The translations under genes were made by a program, and so were the position numbers. From assembly GCF_006874585.1 (NCBI RefSeq), contig NZ_CP029761.1, positions 1,127,001-1,191,000 of the forward strand: 64,000 nt of DNA, written 5' to 3'. Positions within the stretch are counted from its first letter, which is position 1, and every line of letters starts with the position of its first letter. The notes under the pieces are model-generated. The model searched no databases. It saw nothing but the letters and a program-made list of their open reading frames with translations, and was not told the origin of the DNA. This stretch comes from Sphingomonas sp. IC081. Its GTDB lineage: Bacteria; Pseudomonadota; Alphaproteobacteria; Sphingomonadales; Sphingomonadaceae. This document shows, in pieces, positions 52,487-60,603 of the stretch.

Positions 52487-53686
52487 TCAGTGGCCCTTGG
52501 CTGCGCCGGGCTTGCCGGACTGGGGCTTCACTTCCTGCGGCGCGGTGGACAGCACGGCCTTGATCTCGGCGCCCTGCTTGAGGCCGTTGAGACCCTGGAC
52601 GATCACCTTGTCGCCGCGCTGCAGGCCCGAGGTCACGACCGAGTTGGGCCCGTTCGTCCGGTTGGTCTCGATCTTGCGGCGGGCCGCCTTGCCGTCGGCG
52701 CCGACCACCATGACGTAAGCCGAGCCGTCGAAATCGCGCTGCACGGCGTTCTGCGGCACGAGGAAGGCATTGGGGTCGTTGGCCTGGTCGAACACCGCCG
52801 AGACGAACATGCCGGGAAGCAGCAGGCCGTCGGGGTTCGGGAACTCGGCGCGCAGGGTCACGGTGCCGGTGCCTTCGTCCACGGTCACTTCGGAGAAGCG
52901 CACGGTGCCGGGCAGCGCGTACTGGCTGCCGTCATCGAAGGTGAGGTGCACGGTGGTGCTGCCGGGGATGACGCCGCCGGCCGCCAGCTTGCGGCGCAGC
53001 GCGGTGATTTCGGCGGCGGACTGCTGCATGTCGACGTAGATCGGGTCCATGCGCTGGATCACCGCGAGCGGATCGGTCTGGCTGGCGCTGGCAAGCGCGC
53101 CGACGGTGATCAGCGAGCGACCGATGCGGCCGCTGATCGGCGCCGGCACGGTGGTGAAGCGCAAGTTGATCTTCGCGGTGTCGAGCGTGGCGGCGTTCTG
53201 CGCGATCGAGGCATTGGCCGAGCGCGCGGTTGCCAGTGCATCGGCGTAGTCCTGCTTGGCGACGGCCTCCATGTCGGCCAGCGGCTTGTAGCGCTGGGCC
53301 TTGGCGCCGGCCGCCTCGGCCGTGGCGCGGGCACTGGCGAGATCGGCCGATGCCTGGTTCACCGCGGCGCGGTAGAGGCTGGGGTCGATCTGGTAGAGCG
53401 GCTGCCCTGCCTTCACGAGGGTGCCCTCGGTGAAGAAGCGCTTGACGATCACGCCGGTGACCTGCGGGCGCACTTCGCTGGTCTCGTAGGCCACGGTGCG
53501 GCCGCTGAGCGTCACCGCGACGGGCACGGTCGAGGGCTGGGCGACGATGTAGCCGACTTGCGTGGGCGGGCGCTTGTCATCCTTCTTTTCGCCCGAGCAA
53601 CTGACCAGCAGCGAGGCGATGACCAGCGACAGCGCGGTCCGGCGGAAGGGAAGGGCGGAAAGAGGGGCTGGAATCGTCAAAGGCAT
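52487..53686 (-). CDS. RND efflux periplasmic adaptor (membrane fusion protein)
   Basis: 399 residues from ATG 53686. Signal peptide with LVSC lipobox, lipoyl/barrel-sandwich halves (VRPQVTGVIVKRFFTEGTLV and TTVPAPISGRIGRSLI), a coiled-coil hairpin between them, and the beta-barrel with VPQNAVQRDF. It links the permease to the outer-membrane channel. First gene of the pump operon, divergent from the histidine kinase. The start has only a weak ribosome site; GTG 53707 is another possibility. Confidence 0.92.
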   Translation of the reverse strand: MPLTIPAPLSALPFRRTALSLVIASLLVSCSGEKKDDKRPPTQVGYIVAQPSTVPVAVTLSGRTVAYETSEVRPQVTGVIVKRFFTEGTLVKAGQPLYQIDPSLYRAAVNQASADLASARATAEAAGAKAQRYKPLADMEAVAKQDYADALATARSANASIAQNAATLDTAKINLRFTTVPAPISGRIGRSLITVGALASASQTDPLAVIQRMDPIYVDMQQSAAEITALRRKLAAGGVIPGSTTVHLTFDDGSQYALPGTVRFSEVTVDEGTGTVTLRAEFPNPDGLLLPGMFVSAVFDQANDPNAFLVPQNAVQRDFDGSAYVMVVGADGKAARRKIETNRTNGPNSVVTSGLQRGDKVIVQGLNGLKQGAEIKAVLSTAPQEVKPQSGKPGAAKGH

Positions 53687-53962
53687 GGTCGATTTCAAGT
53701 TGCGCACCCGATCACGGAAAAGTGCGCGAGCTATCGAGGCAATCGGCGACGACCGCAAGCCGGCATTTCGCAAGTGCGACAATTTGTGACCGAATGCCGT
53801 TTTATGCAATTGCATCGCCGCCGTCGCGGATTTTTGCTCTAAAACGGGGAGGTGACGGGCCATGTCAAAACGTTGCTGCCCTTGCGCGGGCCATTGACGC
53901 GCGTGCATGCGGGTGAGAGCCCGAGGCAAGGCGCTGCCCCCGCGCAGGCGGAACGATGGAGC

Positions 53963-55282
53963 ATGGCGCCGCCGAGAAGAGAGGTGAGAGTGCCGCATTT
54001 CCGTTCGCCCCGCCTGGCCGTGCAGGCCGCGTCGTTGCTGCTCCTGCTCGGGCTGGTGCAGCTGGGGGGCAGCATCGCCTTCTATCAGGCCATCGACCGC
54101 CAGACGCTGCGCGAGGATCACGCGCGGCGCATCGCCGAATTGCTGGTGGTGAGCGACCGGCTGCACCGTCTCGATGCCCGGCGAACGGCCGAAGTGATGT
54201 CGACGCGGCATCTCGATGCGCGGGTCGATGCCGCGCCTGCGGTGCCCCGCATGGGGCAGGGGCGGACGCTGCAGCTGATTGCGGGGCAGGTCGTGCACTG
54301 GGAGCCGGGGCTGGCGACGCGGCCGCTGCATCTTGCCTTCGCGGACAAGCGCGGAGGCGGGCGCGATCTGGTGGGCTCGATTCGCCTTGCCGACGGGCAG
54401 TGGCTGAACTTCCGTTCGCGTGATTTCGGGGCGATGTGGCCGATCGCCCTGAGGGCGACGATCCTGACCTTCTTCACCGCGCTGGCCTGTCTTGCGGTGG
54501 GTCTGCTCTTGCTGCGCCTGCTGACGCGGCCGCTCAGGCGCCTGGCGCTGGCCGCCGATGCCATCGGGCATGGCCAGCGCGTGGAGATCGACGAGCGCGG
54601 TCCCGAGGACCTGCAGAACCTCGCCCATGCCATGAACGTGATGCAGGAGCGCATCGCCCGGCTGCTCGAGGATCAGGCGCGCTCGTTCGAGGCGATCAGC
54701 CATGACTTGCGCACGCCGCTGGCGCGCCAGCGGGTTGCGGTGGATCTTATCGACGACCGCGAGATCTCCGAGATCGTGGCGGGCAGCATCGATGAGATGG
54801 AGGGGTTGCTGGCCTCGCTTCAGGGCTATCTGCGTGCCCAGCATCTGGCCAGCGAGGCCGAGGCGGTCGATCTCGCGGCGCTGACCGGCGCGCTCGCGGC
54901 GCCTTATGCGGGGCGGGTCCATGTGCTGGGGCCGGAGACGGCCATTGCAACCACTTATGCGGAGCCGGTTCGCCTGGCGCTGGCGGCGCTGGTGGAGAAT
55001 GCCGTGCGTTATGGCGGCGAGGCGGATGTGCGGATCGGCCGGATGTCCGGCGCATGGGAGATCGAGGTCGAGGATTCCGGCCCCGGCATTCCCGCGGCGC
55101 ACTTCGAGGACGTGCTGACGCCGTTCTTCCGTCTCGACGAGGCGCGCAGCCGCGATACGCCGGGATTCGGCCTGGGCATTCCCACCGCGCACCGCTTGAT
55201 GATGCGGTTTGGCGGCAAGCTGTCCTTCGTGGAGCGGGCGGAAGGCGGCCTGAGGGCGACCCTGACCATACCCGAGGCTTGA
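53963..55282 (+). CDS. Sensor histidine kinase (EnvZ-like), no adjacent response regulator
   Basis: About 439 residues from ATG 53963; GTG 53990 with a gagaggtgaga site is an equal candidate. One transmembrane helix near the N-terminus (AASLLLLLGLVQLGGSIAF), a periplasmic domain, a second helix (IALRATILTFFTALACLAVG), HAMP, then the phosphoacceptor H247 in AISHDLRTPLAR and ATP-binding LVENAVRYGG, DSGPGIP and TPGFGLGIP. It senses a periplasmic signal. Normally an OmpR-type regulator would be encoded next to it; none is present between the pump operon and tRNA-Phe. Control of the RND pump is inferred from divergence. Confidence 0.9.
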   Translation: MAPPRREVRVPHFRSPRLAVQAASLLLLLGLVQLGGSIAFYQAIDRQTLREDHARRIAELLVVSDRLHRLDARRTAEVMSTRHLDARVDAAPAVPRMGQGRTLQLIAGQVVHWEPGLATRPLHLAFADKRGGGRDLVGSIRLADGQWLNFRSRDFGAMWPIALRATILTFFTALACLAVGLLLLRLLTRPLRRLALAADAIGHGQRVEIDERGPEDLQNLAHAMNVMQERIARLLEDQARSFEAISHDLRTPLARQRVAVDLIDDREISEIVAGSIDEMEGLLASLQGYLRAQHLASEAEAVDLAALTGALAAPYAGRVHVLGPETAIATTYAEPVRLALAALVENAVRYGGEADVRIGRMSGAWEIEVEDSGPGIPAAHFEDVLTPFFRLDEARSRDTPGFGLGIPTAHRLMMRFGGKLSFVERAEGGLRATLTIPEA

Positions 55283-55310
55283 AAGGGCGCTGCGAAATTT
55301 CAGGGAGCGG

Positions 55311-55350
55311 AAAAGGAAAAGGCACCACTTCCTGCTGAGGAAGTGGTGCC
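55311..55350 (-). terminator. Intrinsic terminator of tRNA-Phe, stem overlapping the tRNA 3' end
   Basis: Arms GGCACCACTTCC (55321-55332) and GGAAGTGGTGCC (55339-55350) pair perfectly. On the minus strand a run ttttccttttcc follows. The upstream arm includes the last 7 bases of tRNA-Phe with its CCA. Confidence 0.85.
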
Positions 55351-55419
55351 CGGGGACGGGATCGAACCGCCGACACCATGATTTTCAGTCATGTGCTCTA
55401 CCAACTGAGCTACCCGGGC
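55344..55419 (-). tRNA. tRNA-Phe (anticodon GAA)
   Basis: A 76-base tRNA with GCCCGGG/CCCGGGC acceptor arms, D-arm GCTCAGTTGGTAGAGC, anticodon loop CTGAAAA giving GAA, TTCGATC T-loop and an encoded CCA end. It decodes UUU/UUC. The position downstream of yacG on the same strand is common in alphaproteobacteria. Confidence 0.96.
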
Positions 55420-55518
55420 ATCCCTGGTCCGGTGCGGTGCCGAAGCTTCCGTACCGTGTCGGTGGCGGGCCTATGGCGAAGGCAGCGGGCCTTGGCAACC
55501 TTAAAATGACATCGGGTC

Positions 55519-55713
55519 TCAATCGTCCTGTGGAAAAATATTCGGCCGCGACAGTTCCGGCAGATCCGGGTCGGCGGGCTGGCCGGGCAGGGCATAGCCG
55601 TCGTCGAGCCATTTCAGGAGGTCGCGGTCGCGGCAGCCCTTGGAGCAGAACGGAGTGTGCTCTTCGCTGCGCGGATTGCCGCAGATCGGGCACTTGCGGG
55701 TCTTGGTGGTCAT
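55519..55713 (-). CDS. yacG: YacG, zinc-binding DNA gyrase inhibitor
   Basis: 64 residues from ATG 55713, overlapping the RNase stop (ATGA). The N-terminal zinc site is C8xxC11 ... C23xxxC27 (CPICG and FCSKGC), followed by [17 protein letters not shown], all diagnostic for the family. YacG binds GyrB and reduces gyrase activity in E. coli. The C-terminal tail is short and acidic. Last protein gene of the infA-maf-RNase-yacG series. Confidence 0.93.
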   Translation of the reverse strand: MTTKTRKCPICGNPRSEEHTPFCSKGCRDRDLLKWLDDGYALPGQPADPDLPELSRPNIFPQDD

Positions 55714-56684
55714 GACGTGATCGCCTGCGCGAATCCGCCGGTGAGCGCAAGCGCGGCGTCCTCGTGCCATTGCAGCGCGCGGCCGGTGCGGCGGGCGAGT
55801 TCGGCCTCCCACTGCGGCAGGACTTTTGCCCGCACACGCGGATGGGCGGTGAGCAGGAGCGTGCCCGGCTGCGTGACGCGCTCGGCCTGGCGCAGCAGCA
55901 GGCGGGCGCAGGCGCCGGCGGGATCGTGGTGCAGGCGGTGGAGAATCGAGGGGCGTTCCAGCCGGGCGATGATCTGCACGAAGCCGAAGCCGTTCATTGC
56001 CGTGGACTGGTGCGGCCAGTGGTCGAGCGCCTCGGCCAGCGCCTGGTCAACGGCCTTGCGCTCGTCCTTGCGCTCCAGCGTCGGGAAATCGATGCCGATC
56101 GATCCGCCAAGGTCGAACTGTTCCAGCGCGCGGGCGATTGCCGGCACTGCCGCGCGGGCAAGCGCGGCAGGGGGCAGGGTGCCGTCGATGTCGATGAGCG
56201 TCATCGCCGGGGTCGGGATGACCAGCAGTGCGCCGCCGTCGAACAGGACTTCGCCCGAGAAGGCCTCGGCGAAGAGTTCGGGCCAGGGATCTTCGGCAAA
56301 GGCGCGCAGACGGCGTACCGCCATGCCGCCTGCGCGCAGCGATTCGCCGAGCGAGGGGGCCGGGCGCGGGTCCAGTTCGCTGGGCCGCGCCTGGGCGCGC
56401 TTGAGACGGCCGGTCTCGGCCATCGCGGAGCGGGTGACGATCAGCCGGATCGGTGCGCCTTCACTGGCATCGGCGGGCAGTCCGTCGACCAGGGCTTCCT
56501 CGCCCGAGGGGAAGCGGGCGGTGCCGCGCTTCGCCCCCTTGCTGCGGCTGATAAGCACGGCATCGGCCACTTCGCCGGACCTCAGGCCGGTGTGCCATTC
56601 CAGCCGGGCGGCCAGAACGGTGCCGTTATCGACGAGGACCGCGCGGGTCTCGCCGATCCCGTCCTCGACCAGCCATTCAGCCAA
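55710..56684 (-). CDS. Short RNase E/G-family protein lacking the S1 domain
   Basis: 324 residues from a TTG at 56684 that overlaps the maf stop by eight bases; no in-frame ATG fits. The catalytic-aspartate motifs of RNase E/G are visible as TLIDIDGT (near residue 160) and [10 protein letters not shown] (near 197). Family members are normally 450 or more residues with an S1 RNA-binding domain inserted in the N-terminal part; here the first 100 residues are not S1-like and the protein is short. This compact form beside maf and yacG seems to be a local type. Role in RNA decay or rRNA processing is inferred. Confidence 0.82.
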   Translation of the reverse strand: MAEWLVEDGIGETRAVLVDNGTVLAARLEWHTGLRSGEVADAVLISRSKGAKRGTARFPSGEEALVDGLPADASEGAPIRLIVTRSAMAETGRLKRAQARPSELDPRPAPSLGESLRAGGMAVRRLRAFAEDPWPELFAEAFSGEVLFDGGALLVIPTPAMTLIDIDGTLPPAALARAAVPAIARALEQFDLGGSIGIDFPTLERKDERKAVDQALAEALDHWPHQSTAMNGFGFVQIIARLERPSILHRLHHDPAGACARLLLRQAERVTQPGTLLLTAHPRVRAKVLPQWEAELARRTGRALQWHEDAALALTGGFAQAITS

Positions 56685-57333
56685 TGGCGAAGCCGGCTGC
56701 CTTGAGCAGCGCGCGCGTTTCGAACAGGGGGAGGCCGACGACGCCGGAATGGCTGCCGGAAATCCAGGTGATCAGCCCTTCGGCGCTGCCCTGGATGGCA
56801 TAACCGCCTGCCTTGCCGTGCCACTCGCCGCCGGCGATATAGGCCTCGACCTCATCCTTCGAGAGCGCCTTGAAGCAGACGATCGTTTCGGACAGCCGCT
56901 CGCGCAGGGTGCCGTCGGGGGATCTGAGGGCAATGGCGGAAAGCACGCGGTGACGGCGGCCCGAGAGCAGCGCGAGGCATTCGCGCGCGGTCTTCTCGTC
57001 CTCGGCCTTGGGCAGCACGCGGCGTCCGCAGGCCACAACCGTGTCGCCTGCCAGGATATGCATGTCGTCCGCAGTCACCGCGAGCGCCTTTTCGCGCGCC
57101 ATGCGGCGGGCGTAGGCGCGCGGATGTTCGCGCGCGTCATGCGTCTCGTCGATGTCGGCGGCGACGACGGCGTGCGGTGTCACGCCAAGCCGTCCGATCA
57201 GTTCGCGGCGACGCGGGCTCGCCGAGGCAAGCAGCAGGCGCGGTCCGCCTGAAGCGTCGTTCACCGAAACGGGGCCAGCCGAAACGATAGCGTCCCCTTC
57301 AGGGGACGCGGCATCAGTACTGACCGGGGCCAC
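56677..57333 (-). CDS. maf: Maf-family nucleotide pyrophosphatase
   Basis: 218 residues from GTG 57333, which overlaps infA by 20 bases; GTG 57264 is the alternative and gives a 195-residue protein closer to the usual family start. Motif [14 protein letters not shown], the ARRMAREKA segment, and [10 protein letters not shown] with the catalytic Asp match Maf proteins, which hydrolyse non-canonical or canonical NTPs to NMP. Middle gene of the infA operon. Confidence 0.9.
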   Translation of the reverse strand: MAPVSTDAASPEGDAIVSAGPVSVNDASGGPRLLLASASPRRRELIGRLGVTPHAVVAADIDETHDAREHPRAYARRMAREKALAVTADDMHILAGDTVVACGRRVLPKAEDEKTARECLALLSGRRHRVLSAIALRSPDGTLRERLSETIVCFKALSKDEVEAYIAGGEWHGKAGGYAIQGSAEGLITWISGSHSGVVGLPLFETRALLKAAGFAIG

Positions 57334-57559
57334 CGCGACCAGGCATGAAGCGGTAGGTGATACGGCCCTTGGTAAGGTCGTAAGGGGTCAGTTCGACGAG
57401 GACCTCGTCACCGACGAGCACGCGGATGCGGTTCTTGCGCATCTTGCCGGCGGTGTGGCCCAGGATCTCGTGGCCATTTTCGAGCTCGACGCGGAACATC
57501 GCGTTGGGAAGCAGTTCGACCACACGGCCGCGCATTTCGAGAAGTTCTTCTTTCGCCAT
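57314..57559 (-). CDS. infA: Translation initiation factor IF-1
   Basis: 81 residues, an OB fold with the standard sequence [19 protein letters not shown] at the start and [18 protein letters not shown] in the middle. It assists 30S initiation. The last ten residues ([10 protein letters not shown]) extend slightly beyond the 72-residue E. coli form. First gene of the minus-strand series, divergent from the TonB receptor across 223 bases. Confidence 0.97.
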   Translation of the reverse strand: MAKEELLEMRGRVVELLPNAMFRVELENGHEILGHTAGKMRKNRIRVLVGDEVLVELTPYDLTKGRITYRFMPGRGGPGQY

Positions 57560-57782
57560 CGGCGATCAATATCCGTAAGCTAGCTTTGTCGTTGGGGCGC
57601 GACATAGCCACGACTCGCCGAAAATGGAAGCCTTGGCGAACATTCGGTTGAATTGACCGGATTTCACCTTCTGGCAGCGGCCTTGCGACAAAATGTTACC
57701 GCAGGTCGGCTTGCGGCCGTTTCGCACTCGCGGCATCTGCCCTGCGGGGGATAGCGACCCTGTCTTTTGGCGGAGATCCGAG

Positions 57783-60392
57783 TTGCGTAGTGTTCATACG
57801 ATCGCCTTTGCGGCGGGCGTCAGCCTGTCGGCGATGGCTCCTGTCCTGGCCCATGCGCAGGACGGGCCGGTGGCAGCCACCGGCAGGCTGAGCACGGTGC
57901 ATGACGATGCGGCGGAAGCGTCCGGCGGCGCCGGGAGCGCGCCGGCCAGTTCCGCAGCGCCGAAACCGGATCCGGAAGCGGAGCCGAATGCGCAAGGCAC
58001 GGTGACGATCGTGCCCACCACGCGCGGCAAGGACATCGTCGTCACCGCGGCGCGGGTCGCGGGGCAGCTCGATGTGCCGCAGCAGCCGATCCAGACCTTC
58101 GACGAGGACGACATTGCCGCGTACGGCGTCAACTCGATCAGCGAACTGATCGATGCGATCTCGCCGCAGACCGGCAGCGGCCGCGGGCGGGGAAGCGGCG
58201 GGCCGGTGATGCTGGTCAACGGCCAGCGCATCACCAGCTTCCGCGAGATGCGCGACATTCCGCCCGAGGCGATCCGCCGCCTGGAAGTCCTGCCCGAGGA
58301 GGTCGCCCTGCGTTTCGGGTATGCCGCCAACCAGCGGGTGGTGAACATCATCCTCAAGAAGAAGTTCGACGCCGCGACCGCCGCCGGGGAATACAACCGC
58401 CCGACGCGCGGGGGCTATGACAATTACGAATTGCAGACCGGGCTGTTCAAGGTGGCCGGGCCGCGCCTTTACAATGTCACCGCAAAATATAGCGATACCT
58501 CGATGCTCACCGAGGACGAGCGGGGCGTCACGCAGGCCGAGGGCAGCGTTCCCACCGTCGCGGGGGATCCCAGCCCGGCGCACTATCGCAGCCTTGCGGC
58601 AGCCGATTCCGAATTCACGCTGAACGGCACCATGACACAGGGCATCGGCAAGGACGGGCTCGACGGTTCGTTCACCACCAACGGCACCTTCACGCATTCG
58701 GTCACCAACAGCTGGTCGGGGCTCGATACGGTCACGCTGGTGCAGGACGGCGATTCGGCGATCCGTGCCTTGCCCGATCCGCTGGCGACACGGGTGGAGA
58801 CCAACCAGTTTCAGGCCGGGCTTGGCTATAGCCGCATGCTCGGCACCTGGAATTTCAACGTGACCAACGATGCCGGCTACACGATCACCCAGACCGATAC
58901 CGACCGGCGCCGGGATACCTCGGGTCTGGTCGCGGCGGCGGCGGCGGGCGATCTGGCCATCGACGGGGCCCTGCCTTTCGTGCCCGGTGCCGGTGTGGAC
59001 GAAGCGCGCAACCGCACGACGACATTGTCCTCGATGGCGACGCTTTCGGGCCGTCCGTTCGCGATGCCGGCGGGCGATGCCAACCTGACCTTCAAGGGCG
59101 GCTACGACTATACGCATAGCAATAGCGAGAACACGGCTTCCGATGTGGGCCGGATCGGCCTGACGCGCGGGGACCTCTCGGGCCTCGTCAATCTCGCGCT
59201 GCCGCTGACCAGCCGCAGCCGCGATACGCTGGGGGCGGTGGGCGACATCACGCTGAACCTCAGCGGCGGGCTCGATCACCTCTCGGACTTCGGCACGCTC
59301 TACAACTGGAGCGCGGGCGTGACCTGGGCGCCGACCGACAGGCTGAGCTTCCAGGCGAGCTATATCGTCGAGGAGGCGGCGCCCACGCTCACCCAGCTGG
59401 GCGCGCCGATCGTGCAGACCTACAACGTCTCGGTCTACGACTTCACCCAGAACCGCACGGCGCTGGTGACGGTGACGAGCGGCGGCAATCCCGATCTGGT
59501 CAAGGAAAAGCAGCGCGACATCAAGCTGGGCGCGACCTGGCAACTGCCGTTCCTGCAGCGCTCCAACCTGATGGTGGAGTACTTCCACAACCGATCGAAC
59601 GACGTCTCCGAGGCCTTCCCGATGCTGACCCCGGCGGTGGAATCCGCCTTCGCGGGCCGGGTGACCCGTGATGCCGACGGCAACCTGATCGCGCTGGACC
59701 GCCGTGCGGTGACGTTCGATCAGGAAACCAGTTCGCGCATCCGCTGGGGGCTCAATCTCTCGGGCAGCATCGGCGCGCAAGGGCAGGGCGGTCCGGGCGG
59801 GCCTCCTTCGGGGGGACCGGGCGGTGCCGGTGCCGGAGCTCGTGGCCCCGGCGGTCCGGGCGGCTCCGGCGGGCCGCCGCCGATGATGGGCGGTGGTCGC
59901 GGGCCGCAGGGTACGCGCTGGAACCTGTCGATCTACCACACCTGGCGCTTTACCGACCGGGTGCGGATCGCCGAGGGTGTGCCCGAACTCGACCAGCTGA
60001 ACGGCGAGGCGCTGACGGCGGGCGGCGTGCCGCGCCATGTCATCGAGGCCGAGGGTGGCCTGTTCTCCAACGGCTACGGTTTCCGCCTGAAGGCCGAGTG
60101 GGATGCGCCCAGCACGGTGGACGGCACCGGCGCGCCGGGCAGCACCGACTTGCGCTTCGGCAGCACGTTCGTGGCCAACCTGCGCATCTTCGCCGACCTC
60201 GGCCGCAAGGAAGAGCTGGTGAAGAAAGTGCCGTTCCTCAAGGGCATGCGCGTGTCGTTCGTGGCCGACAACCTGCTCGATTCGCGCCAGAAGGTCACCG
60301 ACGACAATGGCCTGACGCCGATCGCCTACCAGCGCGCCTATCGCAGCCCGCAAGGCCGCGTGATCGGCATCGACGTGCGCAAGATGTTCTGA
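57783..60392 (+). CDS. TonB-dependent outer-membrane receptor
   Basis: About 869 residues from TTG 57783 (site ggagat, 6-7 bases), chosen because it gives a proper signal peptide (IAFAAGVSLSAMAPVLAHAQ). A TonB box-like and plug region follows (DIVVTAARVAGQLDVPQQPI; PVMLVNGQRIT; IRRLEVLPEEVALRFG), then a 22-strand-type barrel ending in a terminal Phe (DVRKMF). A glycine/proline-rich run lies at about residues 661-716. It imports a bulky nutrient, perhaps a siderophore, glycan or aromatic compound. No TonB or ABC partner is next to it. Confidence 0.9.
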   Translation: MRSVHTIAFAAGVSLSAMAPVLAHAQDGPVAATGRLSTVHDDAAEASGGAGSAPASSAAPKPDPEAEPNAQGTVTIVPTTRGKDIVVTAARVAGQLDVPQQPIQTFDEDDIAAYGVNSISELIDAISPQTGSGRGRGSGGPVMLVNGQRITSFREMRDIPPEAIRRLEVLPEEVALRFGYAANQRVVNIILKKKFDAATAAGEYNRPTRGGYDNYELQTGLFKVAGPRLYNVTAKYSDTSMLTEDERGVTQAEGSVPTVAGDPSPAHYRSLAAADSEFTLNGTMTQGIGKDGLDGSFTTNGTFTHSVTNSWSGLDTVTLVQDGDSAIRALPDPLATRVETNQFQAGLGYSRMLGTWNFNVTNDAGYTITQTDTDRRRDTSGLVAAAAAGDLAIDGALPFVPGAGVDEARNRTTTLSSMATLSGRPFAMPAGDANLTFKGGYDYTHSNSENTASDVGRIGLTRGDLSGLVNLALPLTSRSRDTLGAVGDITLNLSGGLDHLSDFGTLYNWSAGVTWAPTDRLSFQASYIVEEAAPTLTQLGAPIVQTYNVSVYDFTQNRTALVTVTSGGNPDLVKEKQRDIKLGATWQLPFLQRSNLMVEYFHNRSNDVSEAFPMLTPAVESAFAGRVTRDADGNLIALDRRAVTFDQETSSRIRWGLNLSGSIGAQGQGGPGGPPSGGPGGAGAGARGPGGPGGSGGPPPMMGGGRGPQGTRWNLSIYHTWRFTDRVRIAEGVPELDQLNGEALTAGGVPRHVIEAEGGLFSNGYGFRLKAEWDAPSTVDGTGAPGSTDLRFGSTFVANLRIFADLGRKEELVKKVPFLKGMRVSFVADNLLDSRQKVTDDNGLTPIAYQRAYRSPQGRVIGIDVRKMF

Positions 60393-60403
60393 GTACTTGT
60401 CTG

Positions 60404-60426
60404 AAAATCCGCCATGGGCGGATTTT
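60404..60426 (+). terminator. Intrinsic terminator after the TonB receptor
   Basis: AAAATCCGCC and GGCGGATTTT pair around ATG, twelve bases after the receptor stop, with T-run at the end. Confidence 0.8.
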
Positions 60427-60511
60427 GCGGCACCGGCCCGCTCCCCACCCGACCTCCCACAACAGTGTATCCTGGATGGGAGGTCGGGTGGGGGAGCGGG
60501 CCGGTGCCGCA
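60426..60511. repeat. Large near-perfect inverted repeat, 34/35-base arms
   Basis: The left arm (60426-60459) and right arm (60477-60511) are complementary except for one extra G in the right arm; the loop is 17 bases. It sits between two smaller hairpins and has no open reading frame. Its size fits a MITE-like or REP-like palindrome; no second copy is present in the window. Confidence 0.8.
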
Positions 60512-60513
60512 TC

Positions 60514-60536
60514 AAAAATGCCCCACGGGCATTTTT
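60514..60536. terminator. Second A/T-flanked hairpin, terminator-like
   Basis: AAAAATGCCC and GGGCATTTTT pair around CAC. It has terminator shape in both directions and closes the three-hairpin block ahead of uvrC. Confidence 0.7.
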
Positions 60537-60603
60537 CAAACGGACTCTGGATTGATCCGTGCCGGGGCTACCCGATCCGGCACGGATACCCTATCTGGCG
60601 GGC

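Noticed and set aside
49327..52563. A 1078-residue open frame on the plus strand opposite the RND permease
   Set aside because: Composition is arginine/histidine/alanine-rich as expected for the antisense of a high-GC gene, with no domain; the minus-strand frame has full RND homology.
53700..55192. Upstream extension of the RND adaptor frame across the histidine kinase gene
   Set aside because: The adaptor signal peptide and lipobox begin at 53686; the extension is antisense to the kinase.
57696..60539. A 947-residue open frame on the minus strand opposite the TonB receptor
   Set aside because: Antisense shadow; the plus strand shows signal peptide, plug and barrel features and a terminal Phe.
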